Origin: Bacteroidales bacterium
Lineage (GTDB): Bacteria; Bacteroidota; Bacteroidia; Bacteroidales; F082
Assembly (NCBI GenBank): GCA_017651645.1
Contig: JAGCCO010000018.1
Location: 1-64,000, forward strand
DNA: 64,000 nucleotides
Direction: 5' to 3'
In this document: one piece after another, positions 35,401 to 43,047 of the stretch
Layout of the letters: each line of letters begins with the position of its first letter
Position numbering within the stretch: the first letter of the stretch is position 1
Notes under the pieces: generated by a model
The model's input: the letters and a program-made list of their open reading frames with translations, nothing else
The model's database searches: none
Told to the model about the DNA's origin: nothing
Position numbers and translations under genes: made by a program

Positions 35401-38400
35401 ACCATCAACACCTACACGACCATTAACAATGTGTTCACCACCCAGACCTACGCCATTATGGATGGTAACCATGGTAATGCCGATACCTATACGGCCAAGG
35501 TGATTCTGCCTACGTTTACCCTTCATGACTACTCTGGTGACTTGTCGCAGTTCACGTTGACCAATGTCACTTTCGAGCCTAATAATGTGGATGCCACCTC
35601 TCAAGAATGTTGGGAACCCAAGGGTAGTACTTATAACTTCACGCATTTCGCCATGGAGATTGGCGCTGCCCGTAACGAGGACAACTCAGACGGTTGGAAC
35701 GGTACGGCAACGGGGACATACGATTCTCATGCTAATTTAAATGGTGGTATCTTCTTGGGAGAGACAGGTGCACGTACGCCTTTTGCCTTCGACTTCACGT
35801 TGACTTACAATGGTAACAACAATGGTGTTGCTTTCAACGAAGACAGTGAACATCCGGCACTTTTGGGTGTGCTTACCTTCACGATCAGGTTCACCAACTA
35901 TGAGAATGGCAATCCCAATGATAATTATTCACAGAACTTAACCATCAAGGTTCAGGTGATTCGTCGTGGTGTGGGCAAGGTGTTCTATCTGGATGGACAG
36001 AATGGTTCGAATGCCAACTCTGCCCTCTATCCCAATGACGCAGCGCTTTCGTTGAGTTACATCTTCAACCGTTGTGGTTACCTGCCTGGTGATATCATCT
36101 ATATCGTCAACACGGTTGATGTCAACAAGAACCTGGAATGGTCAGGTTCGGCCTATAACGGAGTGACCATCTACCGTTATCCTGGCGGCCATCCGCTGAC
36201 CTCTAAGCAGGTGACGGATGACCATGGTGATCCGCTTTATTGGGTAGACGAGGAACATACAGCGCAAACTAATACACAAACGGAGTGGCCTGTGATGTAT
36301 ACCCCGGACATTGTCGGCAATGAAAACAATGAGGCCTTCACTGGCACCTTGCTTAACGTTCAAGGCAAGGGCAATTTGACCATCCGCGACATCACCTTGG
36401 ACGGTCACAGGACAGACCATGTGAGTCCATACTCTACTGATCCTGATAACCCGTTGATGGATAATGGCGTTACGGCCACTTCGCCGATGATAACCATCGT
36501 CAGCGGTGGTACGGTCACCTTGACCAACAGCACCACCTTGCAGCAGAACAACAGTACATCCAACGGCGGTGCTGTGGCAATCGAAGACGGTGGTACGCTG
36601 AAGATGAACCACAATGCCTCTATCTTGAATAATGTGACGGGCGGACAGGGTGGTGCTGTCTACATGGCTGGTACCATGATTGTTTCCGATGCGGTTCAGA
36701 TTATCAATAACACTGCTGGCAGCAAGCCCAACAACGTCTATCTGACCGCTGAAGACAAGGTGATCCAGATTGGTACCTCGGATGCCAGCGACGCCTTTGG
36801 TGAGTTGAGTCAGGATGCACAAATCGGTGTCTCCAAGACCTTGTATGGTAATATCGATGGTTACACCGAAGTGGTGAAGGTCGAGACCACGAATGAAATC
36901 GATTGGCTTGAAGATCCATACGTGCGCCCGAATACCATGATATTCCACGATGGCCATAAGTATGAGTTGGAGAAGTACAATGATCCTACCTACCTCTACT
37001 GGATTGGTACATGGGTGACGGTCCAAGACTGGAATCCTGAATATGATAGTGCGGATGACCCGGAGTATGATCCCGATAACTTTGAAGGTCACCTCGACAA
37101 CATCGACACGCCTGAAGAGCTGGCATGGCTTATCAGTTATGTCAATGGCTTGAATGATGCACAACCTCACCCGGAGGCAGTTGCCACCATTACTGGAAAC
37201 ATCGACATGGATGCAAGTATCTGGGTGCCGATTGGCAATAACAGTGTACCTTACGAAGGCACCTTCGAAGGTAACGGTTATGTCATCACGGGCATCCACA
37301 GCATCTTGGTGAACGACAACGCCGCCATGTTCGGTGTGACCGATGGCGCAACGATTCAGAATGTCGTGGCTCAGGTTTACTTCGATGGTAACTCCATCAA
37401 CAAGGGTACTTTCATCGGTACGATGAACGGTGGTACCTTGGCCAATGTGGAAGCCGCCGGTACCCTGGTCGGTAAAGCCAATACCATCAACATGGGTGGT
37501 TTGGTCGGTCTGGCTAACGGAACAGAGAGTAATAAATCCATTATCCATTCTGGCTTCTCGGTGAACACCATCACGGCTGAAAAGGCTTCGACAGTGGTGG
37601 GTGGCTTGGTTGGTTCCTTGGGTGACGTTGTGGTTGATGAAAACAACAATGAGACCCATTACTACGGCGACCTCTACAACAGCTACGCCAACGTCACTTA
37701 TACTGGTACTTCGACCAATGTGATGGGCGGTCTGGTGGGTATCAACAACCAAGGCTGCACAGTGGAGAACTGCTACGTCATCAACCCGATTGGTCCTGCC
37801 TTCGCTTACACCAACGAGGGAACCATCAGATACTGCTATGCTAAGAGTGGTATTACGAACTTTGTTGGTAGTGCATCAACCAATGTTGCTCCTATCGCCC
37901 ACGGTACCTACGGTGCAGTGAAGGAACGCAAGGAGATCGGTTACATGTATGACGATAATGCTGTGACCAAGGTGGGTAGTGATAGCAATCCGTATATCGC
38001 AACCAGCCTCTCCTACAAGAATATTGGTGGCAACGATTCTTATATCGGTGTGATCGACAAGTGGCCTGGCCTGCTCAGCACGCTGAACCAGTGGGTTGAG
38101 GATCCTAACCATACAGGTTACACACCTTGGTATCGTCCTACTTCTGCCGACATTAACGGCGACCTGCCCGTCCTCCGCTTCCCGAAGGACAACTGCTTCG
38201 CCACCATCGACGGCAAGTACCTTGAATACAGCGCTACTGCTTACGATGAGGACTTCGCCAACGACGACAACAACGGCCTCGATTCTCTGCTTAAGATTTA
38301 CAACAATAAGGCTGAGACTTCATACCTCTTCCTGTACAATAATGCCACTAATGTTGCCTATGTTCCTTCTGACAATGTGAATGTCTTTATCAATGAGAAT

Positions 38401-39939
38401 GCCGTTCTCATCCAAGAATATGAAGAAGAGGGAGGCAGCAAGGATGGAGAGGATGAGAACAATGCCAACTTCAGGGCTGTGGTGGGTGTCACCTTCGAGA
38501 ATTCGGAGGGAACTTCCGGCAATACGGCCACGCCTAACTGCTCGCTACAAGTGCTCGGCAGTGAAGACCCGATTGACTTGTTGTATGACTGGCACATGAT
38601 GTCGAGCCCGTTGAAGGATGCTTCTATGGGAATAGAATATGGTGCAAATGTTACTATCGGGTTTGGTGAACCTGCCGATATCAGTGCCATGGTAGGCAAC
38701 TATTTCCCGAATGGTCTTACCGTGGAGACACCTGCTCCTGACGATCAAGTGAAGTGGGATTTGTACGCCTTCTATGAGCCCCAGTACCATTGGATCAACC
38801 TGAAACGTAGTTCGGGCAACCACTGGCACTATGATATCAACGGAGCTGCTCCTTGCATCCACGAACCGATAGATTACCCCAATGAAGGTGTCTTCGAGCC
38901 AGCCAAGGGTTATATGATGGCCATCAGTCAAGACAGCTACTTGTCGAACGATGGTAAGCTGAACAATGGTAAGGTTGAGATTCCGCTCACGTATGATTGT
39001 CCGTGGCCTAACGCTCCTGAGCATGGTTGCAACCTGATCGGTAATCCTTTCCATGCCTATCTTGACATGGAGAAGTTCCTGAGTAAGAATGAAGGATTTA
39101 CTAAGTATTATGTGTATAGTGCTGAGTGGAATGCCTATATTGGTTCCAATGCCGATGCTTCAGAGAATCCCGCCTTGCCTTCGGGAACCCTGGCTCCGTT
39201 CCAAGGTTTCTTTGTGAAGGTGTCATCAACGGAACAGAAGGCAATCTTTAACAATGGCATGGCCACAACAAATCCTGCTGCCTATTCGAACTTCCGTGGC
39301 GGAAGACAGAATTATCCTTTGGTGAATCTTTACGTTAAGGATGCGAATGGTGCAAAAGACCTTTCGGTCATTGAGTTTAACCGTCCCGAAATGGGTGGTA
39401 CAGAGAAGTTGAGAGTGTTGAAGACTACCAACTTTGAGATCTATGCCCGCATGGATGATCAGGATTACAGCATCCTGTTCACGAAAGAGGGCACACAGCG
39501 TGTTCCCGTATGGTTCAAGACCAACGAGGATGGCGTATTTACGTTGACTTGGAATACTTATCATGGCAACTTCACGAGTCTGAGATTGGTTGACAATCTG
39601 ACTGGAGTCAACTATGACATGCTTTCCAACGATAGCTACACCTTCGAAGCTTCTGCTGACGATTATGCATCACGCTTCTACATCACCTTCTCCTGCACTG
39701 GCGTGGATGAAGAGATGACAGAAGAAAGTGGAGACGCCTTCGCCTTCTTCGATGGAAGTGAATGGATCATCAACGGCAAGGGACAACTTGAGGTGATTGA
39801 TATCACGGGTCGCGTTCTCCAAACTGAGAAGCTGACTAGCGACCAGAATCGTATCTACCTTAACTACGCCCCAGGCGTTTACATGATTCGTGTTATTGAC
39901 AATAAGAATGTGAAAACACAGAAGGTTATTGTTAGATAA
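29473..39939 (+). CDS. Giant T9SS-exported multidomain surface protein (3488 aa)
   Basis: Probable secreted or surface adhesin. The signal peptide ends in FVLCSVLFALPAKAQ; ATGs at 29473, 29515 and 29554 are all possible starts. In order: a CUB-like domain (about residues 48-195); three chitobiase C-terminal-like modules with YYTTTGNDP, WYTTDGSEP and YYTIDGSTP (about 199-445); a first right-handed beta-helix (about 810-1390) built on repeated GG-x-V/I-x-x-V-Y/F-GGG units; a mixed beta region; a second short helix with NGGAVAIEDGGTL (about 2345-2425); GLUG-type repeats (about 2590-2765: GTFEGNGYVITGI, GGLVGLANG); and a C-terminal T9SS type A domain (about 3420-3488, GQLEVIDITGRVL to KTQKVIVR). 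No catalytic site was recognised. A small CTERM-like gene follows with no terminator between. Confidence 0.9.
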   Translation: MNELSTNQKNSKTIMQVKTHKLKACLAMKAAFFVLCSVLFALPAKAQTNVYMHTGTMTVPSSGSISFYDSGGESHGPDYYWERWFQRNEDFTFTFNPAEDGKKIKVTFNEFTAYLDNGGYNHAIGNNWSMRLNNAELSVYDGTEVNEDNLITTYTGNMTGAFSVMANGPITFYFHSYGYREEGWQATVQCVDNYELQKPQISFEACSDAIVINANNKGAEIYYTTTGNDPVVNDPLTGATLYEGPFNVAAGTTIKAIARLNNTNSAVASKQFTADDVTPTPGVPTIEREMNTITMTPAAISEEINETYYVWYTTDGSEPTTTNGQRYTGPFEWHTPGTVFKAVTRAESCSDKISTVVEFPFNNVKVITPTITFADGNATIACTMSGVTIYYTIDGSTPTTSSTAYTAPFAVSYGTTVKAIAVMGQEGFEDSEVATNIYVPEGGSGTDGTVVILDDREDHSWSYYSDNTQPIHSLKPADVKITYKGYGPNTMTSTNTDNMPANSAFDSEVTSSQVAVNVGETESQFIYLKTLENDNPEGGEGANTYSYTMISNPFQVRPTYGNSGPATRTIYFSYGRSNSSEAGTLQITYNGNQPQTININGSGYFSIIANVGTTVSYTLSETSSGNNNRYVWFRAQYDDSNGSDFIEQQYCYRTNRPVSGTSSAIAPSVNVDFRGFYAWRVKSLGGGLTITGKSVGDIIYPDEHIKFVTSNAKDNEVEFEALWAKAYVSTSALSSYVTNDGSYQNAYERNFLIGSTTILNVGYPCTYSSFYPNGTTDGTTPATTNNQGVPNGRVTAATRTATDDSKVENYILNGGTLNTGGYKVTIGRGATSSSNPSITPLSGTYTSATNAILRIESGSYGGTTNLYGTPSVGNNLVHLDLIFGSDYDRAKNDNSKLSISNSATIQHGGHTATGSSWISFQHLDIVVKSGSIQQGYWDSDNGDYAHTFYCRSVLTQTGRYPGITYLTVEGGEFASINGGRGNYAEGTANADDVVFSLRMKGGTVHGSIYGAASANPSWGGRRIVITKGMVEGWIAGGCNGTSGGGATVGESYIYIGGNAQVGNSANPRTLNGTVGGNVFGAGRGGEGHGTDANPASMRNSYIVVADNGSVLHNVYGGGEYGYTGCSSGDGGTDPNTSSNIYILGGTVQESVFGGGNMTKGTNTNINLRGGTVVGNLYGGSNENGTIQNVATINVSGGTVTNVFGGGFGDNTVMDDNTVVNVSGGTINNNVYGGGEEGKVNGNTNVTISGGTMKNVYGAGKGGESTALISGQTFVTVSGGTISESVYGGGEAGDVAKSGQLASTVTVSGGNIAGDVFGGGRMGKTNGNTEVDIKGGIIRGNVFGGAYGAAGTVYVAGTHSVNIMGGRIFSSVYGGSRNANDALAFTGYSQTEKAMSSVVNISAGQVDEQVYAAGYFGQTFGSVYVFVGKEAILNAPHCAPSFGNENENMYKTGKLLLAYNVWAGGDWGVFEGGSFGAPTVSGYSDIYVDGEGYDTQTSDESAPSYMNIKGSLLGCGTSCDAGTQGRGIYVRNYGHANSGSKEDFTEPFSNATRSFFSIQRADTLIIDNSHLNFTGQAKINSLDATEKYAIFSFDKTVRMTGGSSLFLNAPVFQIIDFWSATVDDLYNGINAVYTPIAYNGLGATGGPIDNKVRVNGGNYIEIYHDKMINGTTPGYGMLNGFAHMMVAEKNSDNTCAYARPKQCVPTEIANNLDNPSDGGWVSYNPDENTFSIGTYNNGSWNPVPNTGGSDQIPYENHTTTTKAGEQYFRIWRVGGMYSEREGVLNAYADGTESFNYVDVTIKLPAWRSTSAYYQFQTTGTGANLNTTIDYGPDVMTYATAIASTTGTTQNWVHFVEADNEQLTGPDATAQTQITQNPNVNFGLVTLAGAGMTLDSPVSSQGGLIVCPESDEFLAGVDENMETVNTFTCSDNTVEPQVTFRLTYSNQISTNMTWDPMFITLVQCDENGNITDIVKISLTINTYTTINNVFTTQTYAIMDGNHGNADTYTAKVILPTFTLHDYSGDLSQFTLTNVTFEPNNVDATSQECWEPKGSTYNFTHFAMEIGAARNEDNSDGWNGTATGTYDSHANLNGGIFLGETGARTPFAFDFTLTYNGNNNGVAFNEDSEHPALLGVLTFTIRFTNYENGNPNDNYSQNLTIKVQVIRRGVGKVFYLDGQNGSNANSALYPNDAALSLSYIFNRCGYLPGDIIYIVNTVDVNKNLEWSGSAYNGVTIYRYPGGHPLTSKQVTDDHGDPLYWVDEEHTAQTNTQTEWPVMYTPDIVGNENNEAFTGTLLNVQGKGNLTIRDITLDGHRTDHVSPYSTDPDNPLMDNGVTATSPMITIVSGGTVTLTNSTTLQQNNSTSNGGAVAIEDGGTLKMNHNASILNNVTGGQGGAVYMAGTMIVSDAVQIINNTAGSKPNNVYLTAEDKVIQIGTSDASDAFGELSQDAQIGVSKTLYGNIDGYTEVVKVETTNEIDWLEDPYVRPNTMIFHDGHKYELEKYNDPTYLYWIGTWVTVQDWNPEYDSADDPEYDPDNFEGHLDNIDTPEELAWLISYVNGLNDAQPHPEAVATITGNIDMDASIWVPIGNNSVPYEGTFEGNGYVITGIHSILVNDNAAMFGVTDGATIQNVVAQVYFDGNSINKGTFIGTMNGGTLANVEAAGTLVGKANTINMGGLVGLANGTESNKSIIHSGFSVNTITAEKASTVVGGLVGSLGDVVVDENNNETHYYGDLYNSYANVTYTGTSTNVMGGLVGINNQGCTVENCYVINPIGPAFAYTNEGTIRYCYAKSGITNFVGSASTNVAPIAHGTYGAVKERKEIGYMYDDNAVTKVGSDSNPYIATSLSYKNIGGNDSYIGVIDKWPGLLSTLNQWVEDPNHTGYTPWYRPTSADINGDLPVLRFPKDNCFATIDGKYLEYSATAYDEDFANDDNNGLDSLLKIYNNKAETSYLFLYNNATNVAYVPSDNVNVFINENAVLIQEYEEEGGSKDGEDENNANFRAVVGVTFENSEGTSGNTATPNCSLQVLGSEDPIDLLYDWHMMSSPLKDASMGIEYGANVTIGFGEPADISAMVGNYFPNGLTVETPAPDDQVKWDLYAFYEPQYHWINLKRSSGNHWHYDINGAAPCIHEPIDYPNEGVFEPAKGYMMAISQDSYLSNDGKLNNGKVEIPLTYDCPWPNAPEHGCNLIGNPFHAYLDMEKFLSKNEGFTKYYVYSAEWNAYIGSNADASENPALPSGTLAPFQGFFVKVSSTEQKAIFNNGMATTNPAAYSNFRGGRQNYPLVNLYVKDANGAKDLSVIEFNRPEMGGTEKLRVLKTTNFEIYARMDDQDYSILFTKEGTQRVPVWFKTNEDGVFTLTWNTYHGNFTSLRLVDNLTGVNYDMLSNDSYTFEASADDYASRFYITFSCTGVDEEMTEESGDAFAFFDGSEWIINGKGQLEVIDITGRVLQTEKLTSDQNRIYLNYAPGVYMIRVIDNKNVKTQKVIVR

Positions 39940-40050
39940 ATGAAACCTGGACATGGGGCCATGGGTTTCACAACCTATGGTCTCGTGTCGGGCTCTCATG
40001 ATTGATATGATAAAATGAATAGCAATAGAAAATCAATAATAACACTCGAA

Positions 40051-40311
40051 ATGATGAAAAAAAGAATATTGACGATTGTCGCAGCTTTGATGATGGCTAT
40101 CACACCCGCAATGGCTCAGGTTTTCATTACTGACGAAGAGGCATGGGAACATGTTCGTGCTGGTGGTGATGAACCGAGTAATATTAACGTTATCATTCCT
40201 TTGGAAAACGTTGAGTATGACCAATACCTTCCTATTGGTGATGGTCTGCTGGTTCTTGCCGGTATGGGTGCTGCTTACCTCTTGAGTAAGCGCAAGAAAG
40301 AGCAAGACTGA
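40051..40311 (+). CDS. Very small exported protein with CTERM-like C-terminal sorting signal
   Basis: An 86-residue precursor with signal peptide MMKKRILTIVAALMMAITPA (cut likely after AMA). The mature part is only about 60 acidic residues. The C-terminus has the three-part layout of exosortase/archaeosortase signals: a short motif PIGDG, a hydrophobic helix LLVLAGMGAAYLL and a basic end SKRKKEQD. An ATG at 40015 in frame would add 12 residues; the start at 40051 gives a better signal peptide. It has no promoter box and lies 111 bp after the giant gene without a terminator, so it is probably co-transcribed. Candidate substrate of the exosortase at 20132; this is inference. Confidence 0.75.
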   Translation: MMKKRILTIVAALMMAITPAMAQVFITDEEAWEHVRAGGDEPSNINVIIPLENVEYDQYLPIGDGLLVLAGMGAAYLLSKRKKEQD

Positions 40312-40343
40312 TCCATAAGGCGTTTTACTGCTTTTTGATTTGA

Positions 40344-40380
40344 CGGAGATCTCCCCGATAGGGAGGTCTCCGCTTTTTTT
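40344..40380 (+). terminator. Terminator after the giant gene and small CTERM-like gene
   Basis: A 12-bp stem, CGGAGATCTCCC / GGGAGGTCTCCG (one G-U pair), with a 5-base loop, followed by seven T. Confidence 0.9.
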
Positions 40381-40452
40381 GATGGGGATTTCCCTTCGGG
40401 GAATGGAGTTTGTGCTATTATTTGGGCCTTTCAATTCCCACAGGGAATCTCA

Positions 40453-41370
40453 TTATTTTTTCTTCTTCCCCAGATACCAGAGTTGCCAGCTGTTGAACAG
40501 GTTCTGGAAGACGGAATAGAAAGCCAAAAACACCGAAGCCAAAGGATGCAGGTAATGGTTGGCCATCCAGATGCCCATGGCTGAGTTTTTCTGCCCGAGC
40601 AACTGGCCGCCCGCGATGGTGTCGCCGTATTTGTGCCCGATCCATTTGCCCAATCCGAACTGGATGATGCAGAACAGCAAAGCCGAGACACCGAGCCAGA
40701 GGATGCTGCTCCAGTTGCCCTTGCCGTTGAGGAAGATGAAATGGATGGTCTGACCTAAGGTGAGGAACAAGGCGACGGCCCAGAGATAGAAGGCCAAACC
40801 TTTATAGCGGCTCAGGACTTTGTTGGCTTTAGGCCACCACAATTGCAAGGCGAAAGCCACAACGAACGGCAATCCGATGACCGTTCCGATACGCCTCAGG
40901 ATGTGCAGAAAGGACTCAAGAAAGGGCATGTCTTGGTTCACACCGATGAAGGAAAAATAAATCGGAGCCACGAAAGAAACAACCAGATTGCCGATGATAG
41001 AGTAGGAAGTCACCGTGTTGCGGTCGGCTCCCAGCATGGTGCTCACCACCGCTACAGAAGCAGCCACTGGACACAAAACACCGATGAGCACGCCTTCGGC
41101 GATGATTTCGTTAACATGCAAAACTTTAAGCAAGGCATATCCCCCCAAGCTCACGCCTACCTGAAACAAAATAATCCAGACAAACAAAGGCTTGAAGCGC
41201 AGTTTGGTGATGTCGACCGCAGTGAAAGTCAGCAGGAGGATGGTGAAGATAATATAGGGCACCACCGCGCTGAAGGCCGCGCAATAGTCATGCAGCAACA
41301 ACCCTAAAACAATGGCGATGGGCAGGACATATTGCCGTATCTGGTTCGCAATGACATAGATTTTTTGCAT
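40453..41370 (-). CDS. Bile acid:sodium symporter (BASS) family transporter
   Basis: An inner-membrane protein of 305 residues with about ten hydrophobic helices. The pattern of the BASS/ACR3 fold is visible: CPVAASVAVVSTMLGADRNTV in TM4 and GQLLGQKNSAMGIWMANHYL, with the unwound crossing-helix signature GxxNS-like, in TM9. It should move an organic anion with sodium; the substrate is unknown and bile acids are not implied. The C-terminus ends in a lysine cluster. Divergent from the nitroreductase gene, with a promoter box 20 bp upstream. Confidence 0.85.
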   Translation of the reverse strand: MQKIYVIANQIRQYVLPIAIVLGLLLHDYCAAFSAVVPYIIFTILLLTFTAVDITKLRFKPLFVWIILFQVGVSLGGYALLKVLHVNEIIAEGVLIGVLCPVAASVAVVSTMLGADRNTVTSYSIIGNLVVSFVAPIYFSFIGVNQDMPFLESFLHILRRIGTVIGLPFVVAFALQLWWPKANKVLSRYKGLAFYLWAVALFLTLGQTIHFIFLNGKGNWSSILWLGVSALLFCIIQFGLGKWIGHKYGDTIAGGQLLGQKNSAMGIWMANHYLHPLASVFLAFYSVFQNLFNSWQLWYLGKKKK

Positions 41371-41389
41371 ACAAATCCAAATGGAGCTG

Positions 41390-41397
41390 CAAAATTA
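41390..41397 (-). promoter_or_regulatory. -7 promoter box (TAATTTTG) for the BASS transporter gene
   Basis: Minus-strand TAATTTTGCAG, 19 bp before the ATG, predicting a leader of about 15 nt. Confidence 0.55.
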
Positions 41398-41432
41398 TGG
41401 CTTTGGTAGGGACGAAGCAAGAAAAAACTCCG

Positions 41433-41440
41433 TATCTTTG
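41433..41440 (+). promoter_or_regulatory. -7 promoter box (TATCTTTG) for the nitroreductase/EamA pair
   Basis: TATCTTTG lies 19 bp before the ATG at 41460, supporting that start and hence the lipoprotein signal. Confidence 0.55.
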
Positions 41441-41459
41441 GCGGACGAAATTTATTATT

Positions 41460-42092
41460 ATGAAGAAGTACACATTAATCATCGTTACGCTTGCGCTGAT
41501 TCTTTCAGCATGCTGCAACAAAGACTGTTCGAAAGAGAACACACAAGAACAAACCACTATGAATACGACTATGCAAGACCTGCTGACGCGTCGCAGCATC
41601 CGCAGCTACACCGACGAAGTGCCTCCGCGCGAGGTCATCGAAGAAATCTGTAAGGCGGGCACCTACGCCCCCACGGGCATGAACAAGCAAGCCCCCATCA
41701 TCATTGCCGTCACCAACCGTGAGGTTCGCGACCAACTCAGCCGCCTCAACGCTGGTGTCTTCGGCAAGGACAACGACATGGACCCCTTCTATGGCGCTCC
41801 CGTGGTCTTGGTGGTCTTGGCCGACAGCACCGCTGCCTTCACTTGGAAGGAAGACGGCTCGTTGGTCATGGGTAACCTGCTTAACGCTGCCCATGCCAAA
41901 GGCCTCGGTTCCTGCTGGATCCACCGTGCCAAAGAGGTCTTCGAGACCGAAGAAGGTAAGGCCATCCTCGCCGGACTTGGCGTCGATACCAGCAAGTATG
42001 TCGGCATCGGCAACTGCATCCTCGGCTTTGTGAAGGGCGACTACCCCGAAGCCAAGCCACGCAAGGATAATTATGTCTACTGGATCGAATAA
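41460..42092 (+). CDS. Nitroreductase-family protein with lipoprotein signal peptide
   Basis: FMN-dependent oxidoreductase fold: MQDLLTRRSIRSYTDEVPPR carries the Arg/Ser flavin-binding start, then EICKAGTYAPTGMNKQAPII, then WIHRAKEVFETEEGK. Unusually, the frame begins MKKYTLIIVTLALILSACCN, a type II signal with lipobox LSAC, so the enzyme would be exported and lipid-anchored. The promoter box 19 bp before this ATG supports it. A cytosolic form could start at the internal MNTTMQDLL. How FMN and a reductant are supplied outside the cytoplasm is unclear. It overlaps the EamA transporter gene by 20 bp. Confidence 0.8.
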   Translation: MKKYTLIIVTLALILSACCNKDCSKENTQEQTTMNTTMQDLLTRRSIRSYTDEVPPREVIEEICKAGTYAPTGMNKQAPIIIAVTNREVRDQLSRLNAGVFGKDNDMDPFYGAPVVLVVLADSTAAFTWKEDGSLVMGNLLNAAHAKGLGSCWIHRAKEVFETEEGKAILAGLGVDTSKYVGIGNCILGFVKGDYPEAKPRKDNYVYWIE

Positions 42093-42987
42093 GTCCATAC
42101 TGACAGGGCATCTCGCTTGTTTGGGTGCCTACTGCATCTTCGGGTTCAACATTGTCTGTTGCAAGAACATCTCCAACGCCCATGTGTTGACCCCGATGGA
42201 CTTGTTTTGCCTGAGAGCGACAGGAGCCACAGCCTTGTTTTGGCTCTTGTCGCTTTTTATGCCTAAGGAGAAGGTGCCGATGAAAGATATGTGGCAGATC
42301 TTTGTGGCTTCCATGTTGGGTCTTTTCCTAACCCAGATCAGTTTCCTGAAGGCCATCACCATGACGACCTCCATCGACACAAGCATCACCAACACCTGCA
42401 CACCTATCCTGACCATGCTGGTGGCTGCCATCGCCTTGAAAGAGCCTATCACCTTCAAGAAGATTGCGGGTGTGCTGGTGAGCCTGGCTGGTGTGCTCTT
42501 CCTTATCTTCAACTCGGTGGGACTGGGTGGTGGTGCCTCCGAGACAAAGCCTTTGGGCATCGTCCTGGTTGTCGTCAATGGCTTGACCTTCGCCCTTTAT
42601 TTGGGTATTTTCCGCCCGCTTATCTCGAGATATAATGTGGTCACTTTCATGAAGTGGATGTTCCTCTTCTCTATGTTGGTGGCCTTGCCGTTCAATGCAC
42701 GACATCTCGTCCATGCGCCCTTTGGTCAGATGGAACCCAAGGTGCTGTGGCAGGTGGCCTTTGTGGTGGTCTTCGCCACCTTCGTGGCCTATTTCCTGAT
42801 TCCCGTGGGACAGAAGCGGCTGCGTCCCACCTTGGTCAGCATGTACAACTATGTGCAGCCCATCATCGCCACCCTCATCAGCATCATCATCGGTTTGGAC
42901 CATCTCACCTGGAGGAAGGTGGTGGCCATGGTGCTGGTCTTCACCGGCGTCTGGATTGTCAACCAAAGCCGGGCGGCAACCCAATAA
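42073..42987 (+). CDS. EamA/DMT family transporter
   Basis: An inner-membrane protein of 304 residues with ten hydrophobic segments in two EamA halves (LACLGAYCIFGFNIVCCKNI in the first; PLGIVLVVVNGLTFALYLGI opening the second). The conserved end of each half, TPILTMLVAAIALKEPITFK and QPIIATLISIIIGLDHLTWR, is clear. Such proteins export metabolites; the substrate is unknown. The start codon lies 20 bp inside the nitroreductase gene, indicating coupled expression. Confidence 0.88.
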   Translation: MSTGSNKSILTGHLACLGAYCIFGFNIVCCKNISNAHVLTPMDLFCLRATGATALFWLLSLFMPKEKVPMKDMWQIFVASMLGLFLTQISFLKAITMTTSIDTSITNTCTPILTMLVAAIALKEPITFKKIAGVLVSLAGVLFLIFNSVGLGGGASETKPLGIVLVVVNGLTFALYLGIFRPLISRYNVVTFMKWMFLFSMLVALPFNARHLVHAPFGQMEPKVLWQVAFVVVFATFVAYFLIPVGQKRLRPTLVSMYNYVQPIIATLISIIIGLDHLTWRKVVAMVLVFTGVWIVNQSRAATQ

Positions 42988-42992
42988 TACAT

Positions 42993-43020
42993 GTAGAGAC
43001 GGTGCATGCACCGTCTCTAC
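42993..43020. repeat. Intergenic palindrome, family A (copy 2)
   Basis: A perfect 28-base palindrome with no loop: GTAGAGACGGTGCA followed by its complement. It lies 5 bp after the EamA stop and before the convergent C25 peptidase end, where it may act as a bidirectional transcript end. Confidence 0.75.
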
Positions 43021-43047
43021 AAACAAAAACAATATTTCAAATCTAAA

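Noticed and set aside
36142..37752. 536-codon open frame on the minus strand inside the giant gene
   Set aside because: It is antisense to a well-supported repetitive beta-helix protein; its product shows only His/Val/Ile-rich mirror composition, with no start signals or known motif.
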